Assembly: GCA_905181765.1 (NCBI GenBank)
Contig: CAJIYW010000001.1
Span: 496,001 to 560,000 of the forward strand
Source of the DNA: Flavobacteriales bacterium UBA6772
Lineage (GTDB): Bacteria > Bacteroidota > Bacteroidia > Flavobacteriales > Flavobacteriaceae
Length of the DNA: 64,000 nt
Direction of reading: 5' to 3'
The notes beneath the pieces are model-generated. The model was not told the DNA's origin. It did not search any database and saw only the letters and a program-made list of their open reading frames with translations. Below are positions 9,417-19,503 of this stretch, piece after piece. The position numbers were made by a program, and so were the translations under genes. Each line of letters begins with the position of its first letter. Within the stretch, counting starts at the first letter, position 1.

Positions 9417-9424
9417 CAAAGCTA
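9417..9424 (-). promoter_or_regulatory. -7 promoter element for the LytTR gene
   Basis: On the minus strand this reads TAGCTTTG, fitting TAnnTTTG, 46 bases before the ATG of the LytTR protein. No clear -33 element was found at the standard distance. Confidence 0.4.
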
Positions 9425-9511
9425 TTACATTTGTATTAGGTTTTTTACTTTAAGCTAGAATAGACAATTGGGGCTAATAATAAATACAAGGTTTAAATGA
9501 CTTTTATAATT

Positions 9512-9548
9512 TATTGGTATTATAAGTATTAGTTAATTACCAATACTT
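9512..9548. repeat. Two overlapping inverted repeats
   Basis: TATTGGTA at 9512-9519 pairs with TACCAATA at 9538-9545, while AAGTATT at 9524-9530 pairs with AATACTT at 9542-9548. The two right arms share four bases, so the hairpins exclude each other. This is the geometry of an alternative-structure switch, but the sequence is AT-rich and chance is possible. Confidence 0.35.
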
Positions 9549-9904
9549 TTATTATAGTCAGATATATTTGCAATATACAAAAAATACAGAGGAAATAAGC
9601 AAACTATATAATAAAATAGTAAAAATAAGAAAGCTTTATACGTCTAGAATTAATCCAATTTCAAAGATTATTTAAAAAACTATAATGTAAGTATAGAAAA
9701 AAGAAATTTGAGCTTTTAGTTAATAAACATATCATAGAATCAATGAAATTAATCTAAGAATAAATTTTAAAAATTAATATAGCTTGAAAAAAAATCTGTA
9801 TTTACTTTGTAACGATATTATAAAAATACAATAGCTTTAAACGTATTATTTATTTGAAAAAAATAGAATATTATATACCTATATGTTTCTGTGCAACTTT
9901 ATAA

Positions 9905-9934
9905 TTGCTGAGGTAGTACTTATTTGTATCTTTG
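9905..9934 (+). promoter_or_regulatory. Bacteroidota-type promoter for the RsmB-like gene
   Basis: TTG at 9905-9907 and TATCTTTG at 9927-9934 are separated by 19 bases, which is the canonical -33/-7 spacing for the primary sigma factor of Bacteroidota. The -7 element is 19 bases before the ATG at 9954, so the leader is short. This is the best full promoter seen in the window. Confidence 0.75.
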
Positions 9935-9953
9935 CATCCCATAATAAGAAAAA

Positions 9954-11165
9954 ATGAGATTACATAGAAATTTAACTTTTGCAGTTATAGACAGTATTAG
10001 AGATATCTTTAATGAAGGTGTTTATGCTGACAAAGCTGTAGAAAAAGCTTTAAAGCGTGATAAACGTTGGGGAGCAAGAGATCGTAAATTTGTTGCAGAG
10101 ACAATTTATGACATTGTTCGTTGGAACCGTTTATATGCTGAAATAGCAGAAGTAAAAATGCCTTACGATAGAGACAATATTTGGAGACTATTTTCTGTTT
10201 GGTGTATTTTAAGAGGAATTCCTTTACCCGATTGGAATCAGATTGGTGATGTACCAGAAAGAAAAATTAAAGGTCGTTTTGCAGAATTATCTAAAACAAG
10301 AAAATATAGAGAATCTATACCAGATTGGATGGATGAAATTTGTGTAAACGAATTAGGTGAAGAAATCTGGACAAAAGAAATTGCTGCTTTAAACGTGCAA
10401 GCGAATGTAATTCTAAGAACCAACACTCTAAATATTTCAAAAGAACTTCTTCAAAAGAAATTAAAAGCAGAAGATATTATTACAGAGTTTATACCCAATC
10501 ATCCAGATGCACTAATATTACCAGAAAGAGCCAATGTTTTTAAGACAGAAGCTTTTCATAATGGGTTTTTTGAAGTGCAAGACGCTTCTTCTCAGTTAGT
10601 TGCTGCATATTTAGATGTTAAACCTGGTATGAAAGTAGTAGATACCTGTGCTGGTGCTGGTGGTAAAACATTGCATTTAGCATCTTTAATGGAAAATAAA
10701 GGGCAAATTATCGCTATGGATATTTATGAAAGTAAACTCCGAAAACTTAAAGTGAGAGCGAAAAGAAACAAAGCACATAATATCGATATGCGTGTTATTG
10801 ATTCTACAAAACCTATTAAAAAATTACAAGGTAAAGCAGATAGAGTTTTAATAGATGCTCCTTGTTCTGGTTTAGGCGTTATTCGCAGAAATCCAGATTC
10901 TAAATGGAAATTACAACCAGAGTTTATAGATAATATAAAGAAAGTTCAGCAAGATGTTTTACAACAATATTCTACAATGGTAAAACCAGGAGGAAAAATG
11001 GTGTATGCTACTTGTTCTGTTTTGCCTTCAGAGAACCAAGAACAAGTTAAGATTTTCTTAACATCTGATGCCGGAAAAGAGTTTACATTTGTGTCGGACA
11101 AAAAAGTATTGGCACACGTTTCTGGTTTCGACGGATTTTATATGGCGCTATTAGAAAAGAAATAA
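9954..11165 (+). CDS. RsmB/NOP-family rRNA cytosine-C5 methyltransferase
   Basis: This is a SAM-dependent RNA m5C methyltransferase of the NOL1/NOP2/Sun family. The 403 residues begin with an NusB-like helical region (RWGARDRKFVAETIYDIVRW) and continue with the Rossmann domain: VVDTCAGAGGKTLHLASLM binds SAM near residue 225, IDAPCSGLGVIRRNPD holds the release cysteine, and YATCSVLPSENQEQV holds the catalytic cysteine near residue 350. It is intact, has its own promoter, and is followed by an inverted repeat. The precise rRNA target cannot be read from the sequence. Confidence 0.93.
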   Translation: MRLHRNLTFAVIDSIRDIFNEGVYADKAVEKALKRDKRWGARDRKFVAETIYDIVRWNRLYAEIAEVKMPYDRDNIWRLFSVWCILRGIPLPDWNQIGDVPERKIKGRFAELSKTRKYRESIPDWMDEICVNELGEEIWTKEIAALNVQANVILRTNTLNISKELLQKKLKAEDIITEFIPNHPDALILPERANVFKTEAFHNGFFEVQDASSQLVAAYLDVKPGMKVVDTCAGAGGKTLHLASLMENKGQIIAMDIYESKLRKLKVRAKRNKAHNIDMRVIDSTKPIKKLQGKADRVLIDAPCSGLGVIRRNPDSKWKLQPEFIDNIKKVQQDVLQQYSTMVKPGGKMVYATCSVLPSENQEQVKIFLTSDAGKEFTFVSDKKVLAHVSGFDGFYMALLEKK

Positions 11166-11194
11166 AACACTAAATTTATTGCTGATTTAGTGTT
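11166..11194 (+). terminator. Possible terminator after the RsmB-like gene
   Basis: An exact 10-bp stem AACACTAAAT / ATTTAGTGTT with a 9-base loop starts right after the stop codon. The stem lacks a strong T-run behind it, so efficiency is doubtful. Confidence 0.5.
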
Positions 11195-11238
11195 GTAATT
11201 GCAGAAAAAGAAAGGATCTATTTTTTAATTTATTATAA

Positions 11239-13430
11239 ATGATGAAAAAACTACTTATCCTAATTTTTATTACTTCTTTTTCTTTTTCTTTTTCACAAGA
11301 ACAGTATTACAATGATGTAGATTTAACATTGGCTGGTGCAGCGCTTAAAGATGCATTAGCTCTAAAATTATAGCAACGCATACTACAACATTAGAATACA
11401 CCAGTGGCGGCCCAGATGTTTGGGATGCAACTAAAGCTACTGATGAAAACGTTGCAAACACCAGTGAAGTAATTTTATATTATGGCTGGGAAAATGGTAA
11501 CGACCAAGATATAACCAATGATATTTCTAGAAGTAAAAACTTACAAGATAATGGCAGTGGTGCCGATTTTGTTTGGAACAGAGAACATGTTTTTCCTAAA
11601 TCACTCGCAAATCCAATTTTAGATACAAGCATACCAGGTCCAGCAACCGATGCACATCATTTAAGAGCTGCAGACAGAGGTAGAAATTCTGCTAGAAATA
11701 ATAGAAAATATGGAAGAGGATCGGGGAATTCAAACTATTCTTCTTTAGATTTTCATGAAGGCTTAGATGGCCCAAATACTGCAGCTTGGTATCCTGGTGA
11801 TGATTGGAAAGGAGATGCAGCGAGAATGATTATGTATATGTACATGCGTTATGGTGCTGTATGTTTACCTACTGCTGTTGGTGTTGGTAGTAAAGAATTT
11901 ACCGAAGATGATATGATTGATTTATTTTTACAATGGAATGTAGAGGACCCAGTATCTGATATTGAAATTGCGAGAAATGAATATCATGAAAATACTTCAA
12001 ATTATGCTGCACAAGGAAATAGAAATCCCTTTATAGACAATCCTTATTTAGCAACAAGAATTTGGGGAGGTAATTCTGCCGAAGATCGTTGGGATATTAT
12101 AAAAACACAGATACTGAAGCACCACCACTCCAACAATGTTACGCTTAAGTAATATTACTTTAATTCTATTGATATTTCTTGGACTGCTTCTACAGATAAT
12201 ATTGGTGTTACAGGCTATAATATTTATGTAGATGGATGTTTTAACAGCACAAACCTAGCTCAATACAAACAGCAACCATTTCTAATCTAACTACGAATAC
12301 AGACTTATAACTTTACAATTTTAGCAAAGATTTAATCAATAATAGGTCTGACTCAGCTGCCGATAAATGGAACAACCTTAGAAGATACTGAAGCCCCATC
12401 AATACCAACAAATCTATCTGTAAGTAACGAAACAGATTCTTCTTTTAAAGTTTCTTGGACAGCTTCTACAGATAATAATGTGTTAGTGGTTATGAAGTAT
12501 TTGTAGATGACAGTTTAAATAGCAACTACTACAAATAGTTTTTACAGTTAGCGGTCTAAATACCTCTACAACCTATGCTATAGAAATAGTAGCTTATGAT
12601 ATTGACAATAATAAATCTGCTAAAAGCAATTCGATAAACGCTACCACAACTGCAGGTACTTCTAATGGAATTACAGAATTGTTTATTTCTGAATATGCAG
12701 AACCAAGTATGCTAGTAATAATAAAGCAATAGAAATTGTAAATCTAACCGCTTCAACAGTAAATTTATCAGATATTCTATTCAAAAACAATCTAATGGAG
12801 GTTCTTGGGTAGATGATTATCCTATTAGGAAACTGCTAATATTGTTCCAGGTGATGTCTTTGTAATTGTTCATGTAGATACTAAATCAACAGTTTACTTT
12901 TAGCCGAAGCAGATATATTTGGACCTCCAAATATTGATACATCTCCTTATGGTTATGGCTCTCCTTTAAACTTTAATGGAAATGATCCTAGTTGGCTTAT
13001 TTAAAAATGGTGAGTTAATTGATATTATTGGGAAGATGGTAATTCTAGCAATCATATTCAAAATACAACATACAGAAGAAAAGCAACTATTTCTGAACCA
13101 AACACGTATTTGACAGTTCAATGAATGGGATCTTTTCGCGAAACACTTTTGATGGTTTTGGTAGCCACTACCTCCACTTTAAGTACAAAAAACATTGCTT
13201 TTGAATCTTTTAAAATGTTTCCAAATCCAACAAATGGAAACAACATCTATTTTAGTGTAACAGAAGATGCTACTATCCATATTTACAATGTTCTTGGTAA
13301 ATTGATACAATCATCAGAAGTTACTAAAAGTAAAAACAGCATTAATATTTCTGAGTTCGCTAAAGGAATCTATCTAGTGAAAATTAATTCTGGAAAACAA
13401 TTTATTACGAAGAAATTAATTAAAAATTAA
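11239..13430 (+). pseudogene. Secreted endonuclease I with FN3, lamin-tail and T9SS type A domains; many frameshifts (copy 1)
   Basis: The gene starts with a signal peptide (MMKKLLILIFITSFSFSFSQ) and encodes an endonuclease I (NucM/EndA) domain with the catalytic block WNREHVFPKSL and DAHHLRAADRGRNSARNN. Two fibronectin type III domains follow (each with ISWTASTDN or VSWTASTDN), then a lamin-tail domain (ELFISEYAEPS, NNKAIEIVNLT) and a T9SS type A tail (FKMFPNPTNGN ... GIYLVKINSGKQF). The enzyme would be exported through the outer membrane and degrade extracellular DNA. The nuclease domain is nearly intact after a lost base at about 11372, but from 12090 to 13150 the frame changes every 50-150 bases. 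A terminator follows. Either it is a pseudogene or, more likely, the sequence here is poor. Confidence 0.75.
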
Positions 13431-13448
13431 TTAATTTACAAAATTTAC

Positions 13449-13475
13449 AAAAACGACTCATGAGTCGTTTTTGTA
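13449..13475 (+). terminator. Terminator after endonuclease I copy 1
   Basis: The perfect palindrome AAACGACTCATGAGTCGTTT at 13451-13470 is flanked by extra A and T residues, forming a strong stem 19 bases after the stop codon. It separates the two nuclease genes into different transcripts. Confidence 0.8.
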
Positions 13476-13498
13476 TTCTATTATAAAACACTAAAAAA

Positions 13499-15517
13499 AT
13501 GAAAAAAACACTACTTTTATTATCTTTATTTTTAACTTTCTTAGTTTCGCACAAGAAGCATATTATAGGGATGTAGATTTAACTGCAGAAGGAATACATT
13601 AAAAGAAAACTTAGCAACTAAAACGATAAATGCCCATACAAACATTTTATCTTACGGCTGGGGTGCACTTCAAGCTAACAGATTTAAATCCTGTAAATAG
13701 TTCAGAAGTTTTATTAGTATACGGCTATTCTGAATCTGGTAAAACTTCTAGAACAAGAGCTGTAAATCAAAATGGTGGCGGGCAAGGAGATTGGAACCGT
13801 GAACATGTATATCCAAAATCGCTTGGAAATCCAAATTTAGGAACTCTGGCCCGGGCAGATGCGCATCATTTACGCCCTTCAGATGTACTTTTTAATTCTG
13901 ATAGAGGTAACAAAAAATTTGCAAATGGATCAGGTAATGCTGGAGATCAAAATAGTGGTTGGTATCCTGGTGATGAATGGAAAGGAGATGTTGCCAGAAT
14001 AATGATGTATATGTACATTAGATATGGTAACCAATGTAAGCCAAATGGTGTTGGAATTGGAAGTTCTTCTTCTACTCCAGATGATATGATCGATTTATTT
14101 CTAGAATGGAATGTAGAAGACCCAGTTTCAGATTTTGAAAGACAAAGAAATACATACCACGAAATACCAATATACATTCCAAGGAAATAGAAATCCTTTT
14201 ATAGACAATGCTTATTTAGCTACTAGAATTTGGGGTGGAGACGCCGCTGATAGACTCTTGGGGTCTTTATATAACCTCAGATACGGAAGCGCCAACAGTT
14301 CCTGAAACATGTTCATTAAGCAACAATACAACAACCAGTATCGATGCAACTTGGACAGCCTCTTCGGATAATGTAGGTGTAACAAAATATGAAATTTATG
14401 CAAATGGTACTTAAATGGAACAAGCTAACAATAATTACACACTAATCAAATCTAGACTCTGGAAATACTTATGCTATTACAGTTTTAGCAAAAGATATTG
14501 CAAGCAATGCATCTTCGCAGTCTTCGCCTGTAAACGGAACAACTTTAACAGATCATACTGCACCATCTGTGCCTATCAAACGTTACAATTACAAATGAAA
14601 CAGGTACTAGTTTTAAAATAAATTGGAGTGCTTCCACAGATGATTCTTCTGTAACTGGTTATGATGTTTTTTTAGATGGAACATTAAAAGGAACATCTGC
14701 AACTTCAACATATACTGCTATAGGCTTAAATTCAAATACAATATATAGTGTTCGTGTTTTAGCAAAAGATAGTGCAAATAACCAGTCTGCAAAATCTGTA
14801 GCTGTAAATGCGACGACTACAGCGCCTACTACCTTGTGTGGTGCTGAAACTTTTGAAAACATGCCAGCAAATAGTAGTTCTTATTCTACCCTAAATTGGA
14901 CTGGAGATAATGGCATAGATTGGTCCGCAGTTAAATCGAGATCAGACCAAACACTAAATGGCAGAGCAATTGCGATTGGGCTATTAAGAGACGTGTAGCA
15001 GGCTCAATGAGTTCTTCTACTTTTGCTAATGGAATAGGAAGCTTAACCATCTACCTGCGTATTTTTGCAGGACGGTTCTGGTACCATAAATGTATTAGTT
15101 AACGGAAACGATGTGTTGGTAACATTACCTTATAGTGATGTGGCACAAACAACAACATTATCTAATATAGATATTGAAGGAAAATAGAAATTAAAATTAT
15201 AGAGCTGGCCAGAGGAAGATCGTGTAATTATAGATGATTTAACTCTGGACATGTTACTCAACTTTAGCATACCAGATGAAAACTTAAAAAATCTAACAAT
15301 ATATCCAAATCCAACAAACGGAAACACATTGTATTTTAAACTTTACAAAAGAGGTTACCATTAGATATGTACAATATTCTTGGTCAAACTAATTAAAACT
15401 AATAAGATAAATTCAAAAAACAATAATATTGACATATCTAATTTACAAAAGGGATTTTCTATTTAAAAATAAACTATTGGAAGCACCAATATATCTAAGA
15501 AACTAATAAAGTACTAA
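13499..15517 (+). pseudogene. Secreted endonuclease I with FN3 and T9SS type A domains; many frameshifts (copy 2)
   Basis: This is a paralogue of the preceding gene. It opens with MKKTLLLLSLFLTFL, a signal peptide, and the endonuclease I domain follows with WNREHVYPKSL, DAHHLRPSD and the WYPGDEWKGDVARIMMYMYI block shared with copy 1. Two FN3 domains (TWTASSDNVGVTKYEIY; NWSASTDDSSVTGYDVF) lead to a jelly-roll-like region (CGAETFENMP ... VIIDDLT) and a T9SS tail (LTIYPNPTNGN ... STNISKKLIKY). The nuclease block from 13640 to 14170 is one open frame; there are breaks at about 13545, 13610, 13670, 14165, 14410, 14580, 14985 and after 15180. The third domain differs from copy 1, so the pair diverged by domain change. 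Confidence 0.72.
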
Positions 15518-15540
15518 GTTATTTTACAAATAACTAATTG

Positions 15541-15572
15541 AAAGACTATCTTAATAAGATGGTCTTTTTTTC
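15541..15572 (+). terminator. Terminator after endonuclease I copy 2
   Basis: Arms AAAGACTATCTT (15541-15552) and AAGATGGTCTTT (15556-15567) pair with one G-T wobble and are followed by eight T residues, a classical intrinsic terminator. Confidence 0.85.
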
Positions 15573-15640
15573 GTTTATAAATAAGTGAATAACTCTAGAA
15601 TTTCACTTAAATAAATCTTAGCTATTTAACTGAAAAAAAG

Positions 15641-15648
15641 TAAATTTG
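15641..15648 (+). promoter_or_regulatory. -7 promoter element for purL
   Basis: TAAATTTG matches TAnnTTTG and lies 34 bases before the purL ATG, in the gap after the previous terminator. No clear TTG is present 19 bases upstream. Confidence 0.45.
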
Positions 15649-15682
15649 CATTTTTACACCCACAAGCTAACACAATATTATA

Positions 15683-18600
15683 ATGATTCATTTCTTTGGA
15701 AATAAAGACAGTAAAGTATACGCTGTTCAAACAACAAAAGAGTTAACTGCTACAACGGTCTCTAAATTAACTTGGTTATTTGCCAATCAACCAAAAATAG
15801 AAGAGACATCAATTGATACATTTTTTGTAGGGCCAAGAGCAGCAATGATTACTCCTTGGAGCACCAATGCTGTAGAGATTACTCAAAATATGGGTATTAA
15901 AGGCATCATTAGAATTGAAGAGTTTATAGCAGTTTTAGAAGATTTTACAGATTTTGATCCAATGATTTCTGAAAAATTTAAAAGCTTAGAACAAGAGTCA
16001 TTTCACAATAGATATTCAGCCAGAACCTATTTTAAATATTGAAGACATTGCAGCATACAATAAAGAAGAAGGTCTTTCTTTAAGTGCTGAAGAAGTTACA
16101 TATTTAGAGGATATTGCTACAAAAATTGGAAGAAAATTAACAGACTCTGAAGTATTTGGTTTTAGTCAAGTAAACTCAGAACACTGCAGACATAAAATAT
16201 TTAATGGAACTTTTGTTATTGATGGGGAAGAAATGCCAACATCATTATTTAAATTAATAAAAGAGACATCGAAACAATTTCCAAATGATATTGTTTCAGC
16301 ATATAAAGACAATGTTGCCTTTATAAAAGGTCCTAAAGTGGCACAGTTTGCGCCTAAAACAGCAGACAAACCAGACTTTTATAAAACAGAAGATTTTGAA
16401 TCTGTTATTTCTATAAAAGCAGAAACACACAATTTCCCAACTACTGTAGAGCCTTTTAATGGCGCTGCAACTGGATCTGGAGGAGAGATTAGAGATAGAT
16501 TAGCTGGCGGGAAAGGTTCTTTGCCTTTAGCAGGAACAGCGGTCTATATGACTTCTTATTCTCGTTTAGAAGAAAACAGGTATTGGGAACATAAATTTGA
16601 AGCTAGAGATTGGTTGTATCAAACACCAATGGATATTTTAATAAAAGCCTCTAATGGAGCCTCTGATTTTGGAAACAAATTTGGACAACCTTTAATAACT
16701 GGCTCTGTATTAACTTTTGAACACGAAGAAAATTCTTCTTCAAGTACATCAAAACCAAGAAAATTAGGCTTTGACAAAGTAATAATGCAAGCAGGTGGTA
16801 TTGGATATGGAAAAGCAGATCAAGCATTAAAAGACACACCTAAAGAAGGAGATAAAATTGTAATTCTTGGTGGAGATAATTATAGAATAGGAATGGGTGG
16901 TGCTGCTGTTTCATCTTCAGATACAGGAGAATTTGAATCTGGAATTGAGTTAAATGCAGTGCAACGTTCAAATCCAGAAATGCAAAAACGTGCTGCAAAT
17001 GCAGTTCGTGGAATGGTAGAAAGCGAAGAAAACTTTATTGTTTCTATTCACGATCATGGTGCTGGTGGACATTTAAATTGTTTATCAGAACTAGTAGAAG
17101 ATACCGGAGGTAAAATAGATTTAGATAAATTACCCTTAGGAGACCCAACTTTATCAGCAAAAGAAATTATTGGCAATGAGTCTCAAGAAAGAATGGGTCT
17201 AGTTATTGCAGAGAACCATATCGGTACTTTGCAAAAAATTGCAGATCGAGAGCGCTCTCCAATGTATACTGTTGGTGATGTTACAGAGAATAACCGTTTT
17301 ACTTTTGAGTCTAAAAAGAAAGGTGATAAACCCATGGATTTAGCATTGGAAGATATGTTTGGTTCATCTCCAAAAACAGTTCTAACCGATATTACGGTTG
17401 AGAGAAACTATAAGAATTCTCGTTATAAAACAAAAAATTTAGAAATCTATTTAAAACAAGTTTTACAGTTAGAAGCTGTTGCTTGTAAAGATTGGTTAAC
17501 AAATAAAGTAGACAGATGTGTTGGTGGTAAAGTTGCCAAACAACAATGTGTTGGTCCGTTACAAATACCGTTAAACAACGTTGGTGTAATGGCCTTAGAT
17601 TATAATGGTAAAGAAGGTGTAGCAACGTCTATTGGCCACGCTCCTATCTCTGGGTTAATTGATCCTGCAGCTGGTAGTAGAATTGCAATAACAGAATCTT
17701 TAACTAACTTAATTTGGGCACCGTTAAAAGATAATTTAAAAAGTGTTTCGCTTTCTGCAAATTGGATGTGGCCTTGTAAAAACGAAGGTGAAGATGCCCG
17801 TTTATATAAAGCTGTGCAGGCAGTTTCTGAATTTTCTATAGATTTAGGAGTCAATGTTCCAACAGGAAAAGATTCTTTATCTATGAAGCAAAAATACACA
17901 GATAGTGAAGTAATTTCTCCTGGAACTGTTATTATATCTGCTGCAGGAAACTGTAGTGAAATAAGTAAAGTAGTAGAGCCTCTTTTAAAAGTGGATGGTG
18001 GAAATATTTATTACATTAATATTTCTCAAGATGAATATAAGTTAGGTGGAAGTTCATTTAACCAAACTTTAAATACTATTGGAAACGAAACACCAGATGT
18101 TACAAATGCTTCTTATGTAAAGAATACATTTAATACTATTCAGAAATTAATAAAAGCAGATAAAATTAAAGCAGGACATGATATTGCTTCTGGTGGTTTT
18201 ATTACAACCTTATTAGAAATGTGTTTTGCTGATGTGAATTTAGGAGCAGATTTTAACATTTCTGAATTGAATGAAGAAGATGCTATAAAAGTATTATTTT
18301 CTGAAAATGCAGGAATTGTTTTTCAAGCAGATACTTCTATAGAAGCAGTATTTGAAGAAGTGGGAATTACTGTTTTTAATATCGGTAAAGCTAACAATTC
18401 AGGAAAAGTAACTATTAAAAATAATGAAGAAACGTTCTCTTTTGATGTTGCTGAGATGAGAGATGTTTGGTATAAAACTTCTTTCTTACTAGACCAAAAG
18501 CAAACGGCTAATAATTTAGCAAAAGACCGTTTTGATAATTACAAAAAACAACCTTTAACTTATAAATTTCCAAAGAACTTTAAAGGAACTTTACCAAAAA

Positions 18601-19367
18601 TTAATAGCAAGACACCTAAACCAAAGGCTGCAATTATTAGAGAAAAAGGTTCTAATTCTGAGCGTGAAATGGCAAATGCAATGTATTTAGCAGGCTTTGA
18701 TGTAAAAGATGTTCATATGACAGATTTAATTTCTGGACGTGAAACTTTAGAGGATATTCAATTTATTGGTGCTGTTGGAGGTTTCTCTAATTCTGATGTT
18801 TTGGGATCTGCAAAAGGTTGGGCAGGCGCATTTTTATACAATGCAAAAGCAAAAAAAGCATTAAAGAACTTCTTTAAAAGAGAAGATACTTTATCTGTAG
18901 GTATTTGTAACGGTGCCCAATTATGGATGGAATTAGATCTTATAAACCCAAAACATAAAGTACACGGTAAATTGGTTCATAACGATTCTAAGAAGCATGA
19001 AAGTTCTTTTACCTCTGTGAAAATTCAAGAAAATAATTCTGTAATGCTATCTTCTTTAGCGGGAACAGAATTAGGTGTTTGGATTTCTCATGGAGAAGGA
19101 AAATTCAACTTACCAGAAGATGAAGAAAACTACAATATTGTTGCAAAATATAGTTTTGAAGGGTATCCTAACAACCCAAATGGTTCTGACTATAATACTG
19201 CAATGATGAGTGATGTAACCGGAAGACATTTAGTTACAATGCCACACATAGAGCGTTCTACTTTTCAATGGAATTGGGCAAACTATCCTCAAGGAAGAAA
19301 AGATGCTGTTTCACCTTGGTTAGAAGCATTTGTAAATGCTAAAAACTGGATAGAAAACAAAAAATAA
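15683..19367 (+). CDS. purL: Phosphoribosylformylglycinamidine synthase (one frameshift)
   Basis: PurL uses glutamine and ATP to convert FGAR to FGAM in purine synthesis. This is the long single-chain form with synthetase and glutaminase parts, about 1,228 residues. Seen are HDHGAGGHLNCLSELVED, GVNVPTGKDSLSMKQ, the glutaminase nucleophile in VGICNGAQLWMEL, and the His-Glu pair in MPHIERSTFQWNWANYP. The first 119 residues are in another frame: an extra C at about 16004 (TTTCACAATA) breaks it, and removing it restores FTIDIQPEPIL. The rest is intact from 16042 to the stop. As purL is needed for purine synthesis, I take this as a sequence error. A strong terminator follows. Confidence 0.95.
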
Positions 19368-19387
19368 AAAAGTCATTAAATTTATAA

Positions 19388-19426
19388 AAAACAGCTTTTA
19401 GGGAAATCTAAAAGCTGTTTTCTTTT
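19388..19426 (+). terminator. Terminator after purL
   Basis: Perfect 14-bp arms AAAACAGCTTTTAG and CTAAAAGCTGTTTT with loop GGAAAT are followed by a T-rich tail. It lies 20 bases after the purL stop codon. Confidence 0.9.
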
Positions 19427-19503
19427 AAATTCTTTATTCGTAAGAAAATTTACTTTACTATTTTACGAAAAAAAAATTACTATATTGCTGTAAACTTTTT
19501 TAT

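Larger units (their letters stand above)
9371..9953 (+). other. AT-rich divergent intergenic region
   Basis: This 583-base stretch between the LytTR gene and the rRNA methyltransferase gene holds no supported gene. It contains a minus-strand TAGCTTTG (9417-9424) suited to the LytTR gene, a pair of overlapping inverted repeats at 9512-9548, and a good plus-strand promoter at 9905-9934. The remainder is low-complexity AT-rich sequence in which I see nothing. Confidence 0.5.

Noticed and set aside
9563..9570. Plus-strand promoter TATATTTG in the 9.4-9.9 kb spacer
   Set aside because: The element matches TAnnTTTG, but no gene follows for almost 400 bases and no -33 element is present; chance match in AT-rich DNA is likely.
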